Shown: positions 9,098 to 18,139, numbered from the stretch's first letter. The stretch: DNA of 64,000 bases from an uncultured Rothia sp. (GCF_916715725.1 NZ_CAKAPD010000002.1:1-64000), one strand, 5' to 3'. Notes: generated by a model not told the origin, from the sequence alone. Translations and numbers: made by a program.

Positions 9098-9412
9098 TGT
9101 CCCTCCCAGATAGACAGTGCCTTTTTAGTCTAACAAGGGCATGATTCTGCGGTAGCACTGGGACGCAGAAATATCACTTTTCTGACCGGTGGTTTTGCAC
9201 GCAAAAAGCGCGCTGCGGAACCAACAGCAAATATCTTCATCGATATGCAGAGAAATCCGGGGCGCTACTGTACAGAAGATATTTGGGGATATATTTCTAG
9301 AGCTATTTTCGAGAAAAAATAAAGGTTATATATACATTAAGATTTAGCAGAGAAATATCCCCCTCGCACCCCCATTCACAGCCCAATAAAACATGAATTA
9401 TTCATAACAAAA
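9098..9412. other. AT-rich intergenic stretch between ptsH and the exporter
   Basis: No gene-like frame is visible. The stretch is more AT-rich than the neighbours, especially 9290-9410, and must carry the exporter promoter (leftward). I see no clear operator or RNA motif in it. Confidence 0.4.
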
Positions 9413-9442
9413 AATATCCCGCCACCGAAGTGACGGGATATT
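9413..9442 (-). terminator. Terminator after ptsH
   Basis: AATATCCCG pairs with CGGGATATT around an inner CAC/GTG stem. The minus strand continues into a run of six T residues. Confidence 0.8.
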
Positions 9443-9514
9443 CACGCTTTAAGGCTGTAGCCTTCACAGCATCTGAAGCGCACCGCTCGGGGCCACCTCA
9501 GAGGCGAAAGTCAA

Positions 9515-9793
9515 TTACTCAGCGTCGTGGTCGGTCTCGAGGATCTTAACCAGCGAGTCCAGAGCCTCTTCAGCACCTTCACCCTCAGCGCGCAGGACAA
9601 CAACGTCGCCGTGCTTTGCACCCAGGGACATCAGGGACAGAATCGATGCAGCGTCCATAGCCTCATCTGCGGGCTCACCCTTAGCAGCGATGGTCACCTC
9701 AACGGGGAGGTCGCCAGCTGCCTCAGCGAAGATAGCTGCCGGACGTGCGTGCAGGCCAACACGGCTTGCAATAGTGGCTTCGCGCTCTGCCAT
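9515..9793 (-). CDS. ptsH: HPr phosphocarrier protein
   Basis: 92 residues, the normal HPr size. It carries phosphate from enzyme I to sugar-specific EIIA domains. The active site GLHARPA places the phosphorylated His at residue 15. The segment DAASILSLMSLGAKHGD aligns with the regulatory-serine region of Firmicutes HPr (Ser50 here); whether that serine is used is unknown. The start has AAAGGAGAAACATA upstream. It follows ptsI on the same strand but is separated by a terminator hairpin (9914-9958), so it probably also has its own promoter or is expressed by read-through. Confidence 0.95.
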   Translation of the reverse strand: MAEREATIASRVGLHARPAAIFAEAAGDLPVEVTIAAKGEPADEAMDAASILSLMSLGAKHGDVVVLRAEGEGAEEALDSLVKILETDHDAE

Positions 9794-9913
9794 TATGTTT
9801 CTCCTTTGATCAAGGAACCGAAAATATATCAGTACCTATTCTAAATGAACGGGGCGCTTCAGGACCCGCCCTTACTCTATAAATTGTACCGTTCAGCCAT
9901 ACGCTAACAAGTA

Positions 9914-9958
9914 CAAAAAATGCCGGATGCAGAAATAAAACTCCGCACCCGACATTTT
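9914..9958 (-). terminator. Terminator after ptsI
   Basis: On the minus strand AAAAATGTCGGGTGC pairs with GCATCCGGCATTTTT (one G-U pair), and the right arm runs into a T stretch. It separates ptsI from ptsH. Confidence 0.75.
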
Positions 9959-10026
9959 TATGGACCCGGGCACCGCCGCCGCACCCCGTTGAGGGGCAGC
10001 AGACAGCACCGGAATCGTTTTAAGGC

Positions 10027-11721
10027 TTAGAGGCCCAGCTCGTCCAGAATCGGCAGAGCCTTGCGTGCGCTCTCCTTCGCCTCAGCAGAAGAAATCTGCT
10101 GCAGGGCGATAGCCGCAATCTGCTGTGCCTTCTCCTTAGTCACGGACTTCAGAACCGCAGCCACAGCGGGGATAGCGCCAGCGTTCATGGACAGGGTGTC
10201 AACGCCCAGACCAATCAGAACAACAGCCAGAGCCGGGTCAGCAGCAGCCTCACCACAGACGCTCACGTACTTCTTCTTACCCGCGGTGACCGATGCACGC
10301 TGAGCACCCTCAACGGTCATCTTGATCATCTTCAGCACTGCAGGCTGCCAGGGGTTGTTCAGGTGCGCCAGGTCGCCCAGCAGACGGTCAGCTGCCATGG
10401 TGTACTGGGTCAGATCGTTGGTGCCGATGGACACGAAGTCAACCTCGCCCAGGATAGCCTCAGCGTTCATCACAGCTGCGGGGGTCTCAACCATCACACC
10501 GTGAACGGGCAGGCCGATCTCCTTGAGCATGTTCGCAAAGTTGCGTGCCTCGGAGGTGGTCGAAATCATCGGAGCCATAACCCAGATGTCAGCGTCAGAG
10601 TTCTCCGAAGCAGCCTTAATAGCCTCCAGCTGGCGGGTCAGAACGCCCGGAACGGTCCAGTCGGTACGGAAACCGCGAACACCCAGTGCGGGGTTCTCCT
10701 CGGGGTTCACGTTCAGGAACGGCAGGGGCTTGTCAGCGCCAGCGTCCAGGGTACGAACCACGATGTGCTTGCCGGGGAATGCGTCAAACACGGACTTGTA
10801 GGTCTTAGCCTGAGTCTCGATGGAAGGCTCAGCGTCGTGGCCCAGGAAGCCGAACTCGGTGCGGAGCAGGCCAACACCCTCAGCCTTCAGGCTTGCAGCC
10901 TTCTCAGCGGACTTGCCGTCACCAACGTTTGCGTACAGCTCAACGCGGGTGCCGTCAGCCAGCACACCCTTGCCGTCGAAGTCAGCGACGGGCTTGCGGT
11001 TTGCGTACTTGATAGCTGCCTCGCGGTCAGCGTCGGTGGGCTCGGTGTCAACGATGCCCTCGTTGGAGTCCACGTAGACGATGGTGCCGTCAGCAATATC
11101 GGTCACGCCCTTAGCCGCCACAATAGCGGGCAGGCCCAGGCCGCGAGCCAGAATAGCGGTGTGCGCCTGGGGGCCACCGTCAGAGGTAATCAGGGCGATA
11201 ACCTTCTCGGGGTCCAGGGTTGCGGTATCAGCCGGTGCCAGGTCAATAGCAGCCAGGATGAAGGGCTCGTCAGAGACGGGGATGCCGGGAGCCTGCTGGC
11301 CGGTCAGCTCAGCAACGATGCGGGCACGCACGTCGTGGATGTCGGTGACGCGCTCAGCCATGTAGCCGCCCAGGGCAGCCATCTGGTCTGCGAAGGAGGT
11401 TGCAGCCTCCCAGATTGCGCGCTCGGGAGCCATCTCCTGGGTCTCAACCAGCTTGATAGCGCTCTTGATGAGTGCACGGTCGGTAGCCATCTGAGAGGTG
11501 GACTTCAGGACAGCCTTACCGTCACGGCTTGCGTTCTCTGCGCGAGCGAGCAGGTCTTCCTTAACACGGACCGATGCGTCCTTGATGCGCTGTGCTGCAG
11601 CCTCAGCGGTCTCACCGCTCAGACGCAGACCATCCTTGGGTTCCTCGATGGGCTTAGGCATCTGAAGAACGGGGCCAATAACGCGGCCGGCGTATACGCC
11701 GACGCCCTTGTAGGTAGTCAT
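10027..11721 (-). CDS. ptsI: PTS enzyme I (phosphoenolpyruvate-protein phosphotransferase)
   Basis: About 564 residues. It takes phosphate from phosphoenolpyruvate and passes it to HPr. The phospho-His motif GGPQAHTAILARG lies near residue 187. The PEP-binding barrel follows, with GLLRTEFGFLG and the later motifs MVETPAAVMNAE and SIGTNDLTQYTMAADR. I place the start at the second Met (MTTYKGVGVYAGRV), because AGGA lies only one base before the first ATG (11730) but about ten bases before this one; the longer form adds three residues. It is the fourth gene of the fructose PTS block, 100 bases after fruA, with no strong terminator between them, so co-transcription with fruA is likely. Confidence 0.95.
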   Translation of the reverse strand: MTTYKGVGVYAGRVIGPVLQMPKPIEEPKDGLRLSGETAEAAAQRIKDASVRVKEDLLARAENASRDGKAVLKSTSQMATDRALIKSAIKLVETQEMAPERAIWEAATSFADQMAALGGYMAERVTDIHDVRARIVAELTGQQAPGIPVSDEPFILAAIDLAPADTATLDPEKVIALITSDGGPQAHTAILARGLGLPAIVAAKGVTDIADGTIVYVDSNEGIVDTEPTDADREAAIKYANRKPVADFDGKGVLADGTRVELYANVGDGKSAEKAASLKAEGVGLLRTEFGFLGHDAEPSIETQAKTYKSVFDAFPGKHIVVRTLDAGADKPLPFLNVNPEENPALGVRGFRTDWTVPGVLTRQLEAIKAASENSDADIWVMAPMISTTSEARNFANMLKEIGLPVHGVMVETPAAVMNAEAILGEVDFVSIGTNDLTQYTMAADRLLGDLAHLNNPWQPAVLKMIKMTVEGAQRASVTAGKKKYVSVCGEAAADPALAVVLIGLGVDTLSMNAGAIPAVAAVLKSVTKEKAQQIAAIALQQISSAEAKESARKALPILDELGL

Positions 11722-11821
11722 AGAGTTCATGTCCTATCTGTGGTTTGTCTACAGTGTAACGTGTTTTTTCACGCTCGCGCCTGCAAACAGACGATCAAAT
11801 GAAGGTGAGGTTATACGGCCT

Positions 11822-13828
11822 TTATGCGGATGCCTTAGAACGGGCACCCAGGGACTTCAGCACCACGTACAGCAGCGCCGAAACAACGGTACCGGCAACA
11901 ACAGCCACCAGGAACATCAGCGGGTTCTGCGCCAGACCAATAATCCAAATACCACCGTGCGGAGCCGGGGAAGCCACGTGCGCACCCATGGAGATTGCAC
12001 CGGCGATAGCGCCACCAACAATGGTCGAAGGAATCACGCGAGCCGGGTCAGCCGAGGCGAAGGGAATAGCACCCTCAGAGATGAAGGATGCACCCAGCAG
12101 CCACGCAGCCTTACCGTTCTCACGCTCGTTCTCGTTGAACAGCTTGGGGCGCAGGGTGGTTGCCAGAGCCATAGCCAGCGGCGGAACCATACCGGAAATA
12201 ATGACGGCAGCCATGATTTCCTGGTTCACGGTCGCACCCGAGGACAGGCCAGCGGTTGCGAAGAGGTAAGCCGCCTTGTTGATGGGGCCACCCAGGTCAG
12301 AAGCCATCATCGCGCCCAGAATCAGACCCAGCAGCAGAGCGGAACCGCCAGACATGGAGGTCAGCCAATCCTGCAGGGTGGTCATAACCCAAGCCAGGGG
12401 CGCACCGAGCAGCAGGTACATTGCCAGGCCGGCAACCAGAGAAGTCACCAGCGGGGTGATGACCACGGGCATCATCGAGCCAAGCCAGCGGGGCAGCTTC
12501 AGGGTGCCCAGAGCGTACGCAATCAGACCGGCGAGAATACCGCCAACAATGCCGCCAAGGAAGCCCGCGTTCACAGCGAGAGCCACCGAACCGGCGATGA
12601 AGCCCGGAGCAATACCGGGACGCTGAGCCAAACCGTACGCAATGTACGCGGCAAGAGCCGGAACCATCAGGCTCAGACCGAAACCACCGATGGTCTGCAG
12701 AACAGCACCCAGGTACAGGGTCCAGTGCACGTCACCGAGGTTGAACAGGGTTGCCGAGTCAAGAATCGCCTTGGTGTTCACATCGCCAAGGTTCGGCACC
12801 GTAATTGCCTCGAAAACGAAGCCCAGGGCGACCAGAATACCGCCGGCGGCAACGAACGGAATCATGTAGGAGATACCGGTCATCACAGCCTTGTAGATGC
12901 GCGAGCCCCATGCACCTTCGGTAGCGCCTGCGCTGTCCTCACCGCTGGATGCGGCAGCGGCAACGCGCGCACCGTTCGGGTTCTCAGCCTCAGCCAGAGC
13001 CTCCGCAATCATTTCCTTCGGTTCGTCAATACCGCGCTTGACGGGGGACTCAACGAAGGGCTTGCCCGCGAAGCGGTTACGCTCACGCACGTTCACGGAC
13101 ACCGCGAAAATCACGGCGTCTGCGGCATCAATATCAGCCTGGGTCAGCTTCTCATTACCCGAGGAGCCCTGGGTCTCAACCTTCAGGTCGTAACCGAGCT
13201 CTTCAGCCGCGTACTTGAGGGCGTCTGCAGCCATGTAAGTGTGAGCAATACCGGTGGGGCATGCGGTCACAGCAACAAGCTTCTTCACGGGAGCAGAAGC
13301 GGCGGGGGCTTCCTTCTCAGCAGCAACCGGGGCAGCAGCGGCAGCCTCAGCGGGCTTAGCCTCTGCCTTCTTCTCGCCTACGCCGAGCGCACCGTTGACC
13401 AGCTCAACAATCTCTTCAGCCGAGGAGGCCTCGCGCAGGGACGCGGTGAAGCTCTTCTTCATCAGAGAGCGTGCCAGGGTGGACAGCAGCTTCAGGTGTG
13501 CCTGGTCAGCGCCATCGGGTGCAGCGATGAAGAAAATCAGGTCGGCGGGGCCGTCCTTAGCACCGAAGGAAACTGCCGGGTTGGGGCGTGCCATTGCCAG
13601 GGTCGGCTCGGTCACGGCAGCGCTACGGCAGTGAGGAATCGCAATACCGCCGGGGATACCGGTGTCGGTCTTGGATTCACGTGCTTCGGCAGCCGCGTAG
13701 AGCTGCTCGAAGTCGGTAGCGCGTCCGGCATTTACGACTGCCTGGGCGAGCTTGGCAATTACGTCAAATCGGGTCTCGCCGAGGTTCTCGTCCAACAGGA
13801 CGAGATCTGCGGTGATCAGATCAGACAT
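11822..13828 (-). CDS. fruA: Fructose PTS transporter, EIIABC fusion
   Basis: 668 residues. It imports fructose and releases fructose 1-phosphate. The domain order is EIIA (1 to about 150) with the phospho-His in GIAIPHCRS (H66); an Ala/Lys/Glu-rich linker (about 152-181); EIIB (about 182-280) with the phospho-Cys in VTACPTGIAHTYMAA (C190); and membrane EIIC (about 320-660, around nine segments). All three active residues are intact. The start has GGAGGGAAT directly upstream. fruK lies 194 bases upstream, across a stable hairpin that could set the ratio of kinase to transporter. Confidence 0.95.
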   Translation of the reverse strand: MSDLITADLVLLDENLGETRFDVIAKLAQAVVNAGRATDFEQLYAAAEARESKTDTGIPGGIAIPHCRSAAVTEPTLAMARPNPAVSFGAKDGPADLIFFIAAPDGADQAHLKLLSTLARSLMKKSFTASLREASSAEEIVELVNGALGVGEKKAEAKPAEAAAAAPVAAEKEAPAASAPVKKLVAVTACPTGIAHTYMAADALKYAAEELGYDLKVETQGSSGNEKLTQADIDAADAVIFAVSVNVRERNRFAGKPFVESPVKRGIDEPKEMIAEALAEAENPNGARVAAAASSGEDSAGATEGAWGSRIYKAVMTGISYMIPFVAAGGILVALGFVFEAITVPNLGDVNTKAILDSATLFNLGDVHWTLYLGAVLQTIGGFGLSLMVPALAAYIAYGLAQRPGIAPGFIAGSVALAVNAGFLGGIVGGILAGLIAYALGTLKLPRWLGSMMPVVITPLVTSLVAGLAMYLLLGAPLAWVMTTLQDWLTSMSGGSALLLGLILGAMMASDLGGPINKAAYLFATAGLSSGATVNQEIMAAVIISGMVPPLAMALATTLRPKLFNENERENGKAAWLLGASFISEGAIPFASADPARVIPSTIVGGAIAGAISMGAHVASPAPHGGIWIIGLAQNPLMFLVAVVAGTVVSALLYVVLKSLGARSKASA

Positions 13829-13963
13829 ATTCCCTCCTCGGGTATGTGTTGGGGCGGGGATTCGCTCAGCGGTGCCGAGCCTCTCCCCTATATGAGTTCA
13901 AGGTGTGTGCAACCTGTGTGCGTGTGCGCAGCGTGCGTATATGCGTGTGGGCGTATATGCACA

Positions 13964-14008
13964 GCACCCCAGCTTATATTCCCCTTTGGGAATAAAAGCT
14001 GGAGGTGC
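13964..14008 (-). other. Intercistronic hairpin between fruK and fruA
   Basis: GCACC, CC, AGCTT and TATTCCC pair in order with GGGAATA, AAGCT, GG and GGTGC, giving about 19 base pairs with one bulge and a four-base loop. No T run follows on the minus strand, so this is more likely an mRNA-stability or processing element than a terminator. A GT-rich tract with alternating GTGTG/GCGTATATGC motifs follows (13912-13962). Confidence 0.65.
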
Positions 14009-14022
14009 ACAAACAGCTCAAA

Positions 14023-14973
14023 TTAGAGCTGCAGCTGACGAACGGTGACCTTCTCAGGAGTGGTCTGCTCCAGCGAAGGCATACGGGTACCCGGAAGAGC
14101 AGCAGCAGCCGAACCGTGAGCTACCGCCTGAACCAGGCAACCGGGGGCATCCTCACCGCGAGTGTGAGCAATCAAGAAACCGGACAGCGACGAGTCACCG
14201 GCGCCCACAGTGCTACGAACCTGAATCGGCTCGTGCACAGCGTGCCAGATACCCTGCTCAGTGACCAGCACCGCGCCGCCGCCGCCGAGAGTGGCAAGCA
14301 CATACTCGATACCGTCACCGAGCAGCTTCTGGGCGGTGCGGGCAGTCAGCTCGGGGCTAGCCTCCAGCTCCTCCCAGTTATCGCTACCGGTCAGCTGAGC
14401 CAGCTCCTCCGAGTTGGGCTTAATCAGGGTGGGCTTGTGCTCACCGGCGACGGTCGCAATCAGCGGCGCCTCAGAAGTGTCAATCGCGATCTTGCCCTCG
14501 TAGCCGGAGGCGCGCAGTGCCGCCACCAGCTCGGAGTAGTAGGTCGGCTCCAGGCCCGGAGGCAGCGAACCAGCCAGAACCACCCAGTCGACACCCTTGG
14601 AACGCTCAACCACCAGCTCATCCAGCTTCTGACGCAGTTCAGCATCGAAAACGGTGCCGGGGGCGTTCAGCTTGGTGGTGGTACCGTCCGGGTCAACCAC
14701 GGTGATGTTCGAGCGGATCGGCTCACCGGTGGGCAGGTTAGCGAACTCGACGTCCACAGCCTGAAGCGCGGTCAGCACCGGGTCGGTGGCCTCACCGGGC
14801 ACAATGGCGAGGGTCGGCACGCCGGAGACCTGCAGGGCGCGGGAAATATTCACGCCCTTGCCGCCGGGGTCCTGCACAGCGCCAACAGCACGCTGCACGG
14901 CACCGTGTGCCAGGGGCGCACCGAGTTCAATGGTGCGGTCCAGGCTGGGGTTTGCGGTCAGAGTAATAATCAT
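14023..14973 (-). CDS. fruK: 1-phosphofructokinase (PfkB family)
   Basis: 316 residues. It phosphorylates fructose 1-phosphate to fructose 1,6-bisphosphate. It has the PfkB-family N-terminal glycine-rich PGGKGVNISRAL and the C-terminal signature with the catalytic Asp in STVGAGDSSLSGFL (near residue 256). The start codon overlaps the fruR stop as TAATG, so translation is coupled to fruR. A tagatose-6-phosphate kinase is the other subfamily choice, but the fruA and fruR neighbours decide for fruK. Confidence 0.93.
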   Translation of the reverse strand: MIITLTANPSLDRTIELGAPLAHGAVQRAVGAVQDPGGKGVNISRALQVSGVPTLAIVPGEATDPVLTALQAVDVEFANLPTGEPIRSNITVVDPDGTTTKLNAPGTVFDAELRQKLDELVVERSKGVDWVVLAGSLPPGLEPTYYSELVAALRASGYEGKIAIDTSEAPLIATVAGEHKPTLIKPNSEELAQLTGSDNWEELEASPELTARTAQKLLGDGIEYVLATLGGGGAVLVTEQGIWHAVHEPIQVRSTVGAGDSSLSGFLIAHTRGEDAPGCLVQAVAHGSAAAALPGTRMPSLEQTTPEKVTVRQLQL

Positions 14974-15764
14974 TAGGCAATCACAATCTCAACGTTTGCG
15001 GCCTCAAGCGCCTGACGGAGGGCACCTTCGGGCTCGCGATCAGTAATGAGGGTGTCAATATCCTCAAATCCCGCGAAGCGGACCAGGGATTCCTGACCGA
15101 ACTTCGCGGAGTCACAGAGCAGGACCACGCGACGGGCTGCCTTGCAAATTGCGGTCTTGACGATGGCTTCGTTCATGCCGGGGGTAGAGATGCCGAAGTG
15201 CGCTTCGATGCCGTTGGCACCGATGAACGCAATGTCGGGGCGCATGGTGCCAAAGTGCTCTGCGGCGCGTGCACCAACAGCAGCCCAGGTCATCTTGCGC
15301 AGCTGGCCGCCAACCAGTTCAAGGGTGACACCCTCGGCTTCGGCGAGCTTGACTGCAATGTGCAGCGCGTGGGTGATGATGATGCGGTCGTTACCGGTCT
15401 TGAGGCTGAAGTTCTCGGCGCCAATGTGGTCGGCAAGAATTTCGATGGTGGAACCTGCATCCAGGACGATAGAGCCAGCCTCGGAGTCACGTAGCATCTG
15501 GTATGCCTTGGTGGCAATGCGGCGCTTCTCGGGGGTGTTCATGCCCTGTCGGGAGGAGATGGAGGACTCCAGGGAGGTGGACTGCTCAATGGTGACAGCG
15601 CCACCGTGGACGCGGCGGAGCTTACCTGCTTCTTCCAGTGCGGCGAGGTCGCGGCGCACGGTCTCCATGGTCACATCGTAACGACGCGCAAGGTCAGCGC
15701 CGTTGACACGACGTGCGGAGGCAACAAGCTTTGCAATTTCGGCACGGCGTTCTTCTGCGAACAT
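14973..15764 (-). CDS. fruR: DeoR-family regulator of the fructose operon
   Basis: 263 residues from ATG at 15764, with AAGGAACACCGATTT upstream; the open frame reaches further up but that part is not protein-like. The N-terminus is a DeoR winged helix (MFAEERRAEIAKLV, then VTMETVRRDLAALEEAGKL, about 1-57). The C-terminal DeoRC sensor domain (about 75-245) has the phosphosugar-binding motifs DAGSTIEILADH and FIGANGIEAHFGIS. In this family the ligand is usually a phosphorylated sugar, here probably fructose 1-phosphate. It is the first gene of the fruR-fruK-fruA unit, so it likely controls its own operon through sites around 15868-15959. Confidence 0.9.
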   Translation of the reverse strand: MFAEERRAEIAKLVASARRVNGADLARRYDVTMETVRRDLAALEEAGKLRRVHGGAVTIEQSTSLESSISSRQGMNTPEKRRIATKAYQMLRDSEAGSIVLDAGSTIEILADHIGAENFSLKTGNDRIIITHALHIAVKLAEAEGVTLELVGGQLRKMTWAAVGARAAEHFGTMRPDIAFIGANGIEAHFGISTPGMNEAIVKTAICKAARRVVLLCDSAKFGQESLVRFAGFEDIDTLITDREPEGALRQALEAANVEIVIA

Positions 15765-15867
15765 AAATCGGTGTTCCTTTGGGCTAGTGGGGAGGAAATC
15801 TGTGTGTTCTCGTCTGCGTTCTGTGTGGCCAGAGAGCCGTGAAAGACATGGTTTCAGCGAGCTGACA
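15765..15867. other. fruR 5' leader
   Basis: Untranslated leader of roughly 120 bases between the predicted start of transcription and the fruR ATG. No gene or clear RNA structure is seen. Confidence 0.4.
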
Positions 15868-15959
15868 GAACGCTTTAGGGTAATACTTGATTTTATGTGG
15901 GTTTTTGTGGGCAAGTCAATATAAAACGCTGTATTTGCTGGAATATTACCCGGATGTTC
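15868..15959 (-). promoter_or_regulatory. fruR operon promoter with flanking inverted repeats
   Basis: On the minus strand TTGACT (15919-15914) and TAAAAT (15895-15890) are spaced by 18 bases, a good sigma-70-type promoter. Two copies of GAAC-N4/6-GGGTAATA lie in opposite orientation on either side, at 15868-15885 and 15944-15959. This fits a pair of operator half-sites for the regulator encoded next to it. The binding role is inferred; only the repeats are seen. Confidence 0.6.
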
Positions 15960-16099
15960 CCTACCGAAACCACACCTTGTTGCGAGCTGTTGCCTGTTTA
16001 TGTCTGTTTGACCTAATGAACTGTTGGGTTTTGCTCCTCCCCGCCACCTACGGTGTTGATAGACCCCGCCAGCGCACTCGCAGCAGGGCAAAAAGCATA

Positions 16100-16135
16100 A
16101 GGCGCCGACTCCGAGAACCCTCGGAACCGGCGCCT
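16100..16135 (-). terminator. Terminator after the VanZ gene
   Basis: AGGCGCCG/CGGCGCCT encloses a second stem (CCGAG/CTCGG). On the minus strand the hairpin is followed shortly by five T residues. Confidence 0.8.
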
Positions 16136-16152
16136 CCAACAGGCACAGAACT

Positions 16153-16632
16153 TTATTTACCCTTGCGTTCGCGACGCATGCGACGCCAACGATGCACACC
16201 CAAAGCACCCGCCGCACCCAGCAGGGCACCCGAACCGTTCATCAGCACATCCACCGGGTCGCCGGTACGATCAGGCATGAAACTCTGGATTGTCTCAATG
16301 CAGGCGCTGACCAAAAATCCCAAGTACAGCACGTGCAGGCGAGCCTTCGGCTTGAGCAGCAGGGCGAAGAGAAACCCGCCCGGGATGAACATGATGACGT
16401 TCGAGAGCTGCTCGATGCTCGAATAGGTGATGAACGCGGGCAGCCAGCCCTCGGCGTGACCGGTATCCAGCAGCTGTGCCAGGCGGCCGCCAACCTCGTT
16501 ATCGTCCACGTGCACGGGGGCGAACACGATACTCGCCACCACCGCGCAGTACAGCGCCGTGACCGGCCAGAGAATCAGCCGCCACACGCGAGCGCTAGAG
16601 CGACCGCTACCGGGTTGTCCTTTACCAAACAA
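16153..16632 (-). CDS. VanZ family membrane protein
   Basis: About 159 residues from a TTG at 16632 with GAGGTGG upstream; an ATG at 16692 would give 179 residues but overlap the upstream gene by 71 bases. The VanZ pattern is visible: a first membrane segment ending VASIVFAPV, the motif LSNVIMFIPGGFLFALL, then LGFLVSACIETIQSF and a final segment after DPVDVLMNGSGALLGA. VanZ proteins are small four-segment membrane proteins; one member gives low-level teicoplanin resistance, but most have no known role and resistance should not be assumed. It overlaps the end of the double-phosphatase gene and is probably co-transcribed with it. Confidence 0.85.
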   Translation of the reverse strand: MFGKGQPGSGRSSARVWRLILWPVTALYCAVVASIVFAPVHVDDNEVGGRLAQLLDTGHAEGWLPAFITYSSIEQLSNVIMFIPGGFLFALLLKPKARLHVLYLGFLVSACIETIQSFMPDRTGDPVDVLMNGSGALLGAAGALGVHRWRRMRRERKGK

Positions 16633-17911
16633 GGCGACCCACCTCGTCGAACTGCTTGGTCGAGTCCCACGCGAACAGGCCCGGCACGTCAATCGTGAGC
16701 GGTTCGGCGTTCGGCACGGTCACGGTCCATTCTTCACCGGCTGCAGCGGAGAGGGCGCGGCGGATAAAGCTGCCGTGGCTGACGGCAATAATCTTCTGTT
16801 CGCTTGAGGCTTCAGAGAGTTCACGCACGATATTGCGCAGGGTACGCACCGCACGAATGTACACGTCACGTTCGGATTCCACGTTCGGGTAGTAGCGTTC
16901 GGGGGCGCGGCGTTCGGGGGCGGGAATGTCCAGGCCCTCGCCGGCACCGTAGGCGCGTTCCACCAGCTCGGGGTAGGTCTTGTGCACCTGCAGGTCGAAG
17001 TGCTCGCCGACCAGCTGCGCGGTCTCGTGGGCGCGGGACAGCGGCGAGGACACCAGCACGGTGAATTCCAGACCCATGTCGGCAAGCTTCTTACCGGTGG
17101 TGCGTGCCTGTTCGCGGCCGGTGTCGTTGAGCGGAATGTCGGTGATGCCCTGCATGAGGTTCGCCTTGTTCCAGTCGGTCTGGCCGTGACGGATCAGGGT
17201 GAGGGTCGTGTTCTCGGCGCCCGCCGGTACTTCCTCGGGGCCCAGCTCGGGTTCGAGGTGCTGCACGACCAGGCGGTCGATGGCGTCGTCCAGGTACTGC
17301 AGGGGCACCTCGGTCAGGGAGGCATTCACCGGGATCGGGTAGATGCCGTCCTCGTTGAGCAGTTCGGGGTGGCGCTCAGCGACCAGGGCGGTCATGGTCA
17401 TGGCAATCAGCATGCCGTGCGCGGCGACCACAACGGTCTGACCTTCGTATTCGCGGCGGACGCGGTTCAGCGCCGCCAGGGAACGGGCGAGGAAGTCCTT
17501 CTTCGGCTCCACGTTGTACGCGTTATTGGACTGGCGGGAGGCGAGAATCAGCTCGCGGGTAGCAATCTGGCCTTCCAGGTCGCCAAAGGAACGTTCCTGG
17601 AAGCCGTCAACGGCACCGCGGTAGGGTACGCCCAGGCCTTCGGCTACGATTTCGGCGCTTTCTACGGCGCGGGAAAGGGGCGAGGAGACGATAGCATCCA
17701 CGGTGGTACCCTCAGCTGCTGCCTGCTGCAGGGCACCGATAGCGGTGCGGACCTGCTCCCTGCCGGTGTCGTTGAGGGGGATGTCGGTGCCGCCCTGGAA
17801 GCGGTGGTCGATGTTCCAGTCGGTCTGGCCGTGGCGCAGGAAGATGATGCGGGTTCCTGCCTCGGGGTCGGCTACCGGAGTGATGATGGGGGTGTTCTGT
17901 GCGTCGGTCAT
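16622..17911 (-). CDS. Histidine phosphatase with two tandem phosphoglycerate-mutase-like domains
   Basis: 429 residues formed of two complete histidine-phosphatase domains joined end to end. Domain 1 (about 20-215) has RHGQTDWN with the phospho-His at 27 and the second His in AAHG (165). Domain 2 (about 235-429) has RHGQTDWN with His242 and SHG (His379). Each half also has the SSPLSRA motif. The two halves share long identical stretches around the catalytic motif (for example TDIPLNDTGREQ), so the gene arose by duplication and fusion. Members with a single domain act on phosphoglycerate, sugar phosphates, cobalamin precursors or other small phosphates; the substrate here cannot be read from sequence. 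It is followed leftward by the VanZ gene, which it overlaps. Confidence 0.88.
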   Translation of the reverse strand: MTDAQNTPIITPVADPEAGTRIIFLRHGQTDWNIDHRFQGGTDIPLNDTGREQVRTAIGALQQAAAEGTTVDAIVSSPLSRAVESAEIVAEGLGVPYRGAVDGFQERSFGDLEGQIATRELILASRQSNNAYNVEPKKDFLARSLAALNRVRREYEGQTVVVAAHGMLIAMTMTALVAERHPELLNEDGIYPIPVNASLTEVPLQYLDDAIDRLVVQHLEPELGPEEVPAGAENTTLTLIRHGQTDWNKANLMQGITDIPLNDTGREQARTTGKKLADMGLEFTVLVSSPLSRAHETAQLVGEHFDLQVHKTYPELVERAYGAGEGLDIPAPERRAPERYYPNVESERDVYIRAVRTLRNIVRELSEASSEQKIIAVSHGSFIRRALSAAAGEEWTVTVPNAEPLTIDVPGLFAWDSTKQFDEVGRLVW

Positions 17912-18139
17912 CCTTCTAGTATGGCATTGCCCCCGCGCAGTTCAAGGGGGCAAGAGGCGTATTCTCTCATGAAGCGCACTCATACCGCGGTATGAGCTGC
18001 GGGGTGGTTGAGCGCCCGGTCGGGCGAATTTTTTCAGGGTATTCCCATATTTTTCAGCCCCCAGACGGAGGGGTGAGCCGCCGAGAAGCTGAGATGATAG
18101 AAGAGTACTTCCGTTAGTTCATACCCAATGAAGGTTGTC

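Noticed and set aside
10363..14026. Very long open frames opposite ptsI and fruA
   Set aside because: Both lie over clear PTS genes with intact active sites; the opposite reading is low-complexity.
16153..16632. Glycopeptide resistance role for the VanZ gene
   Set aside because: No vanHAX-type genes are near; VanZ family members are widespread without a resistance role.
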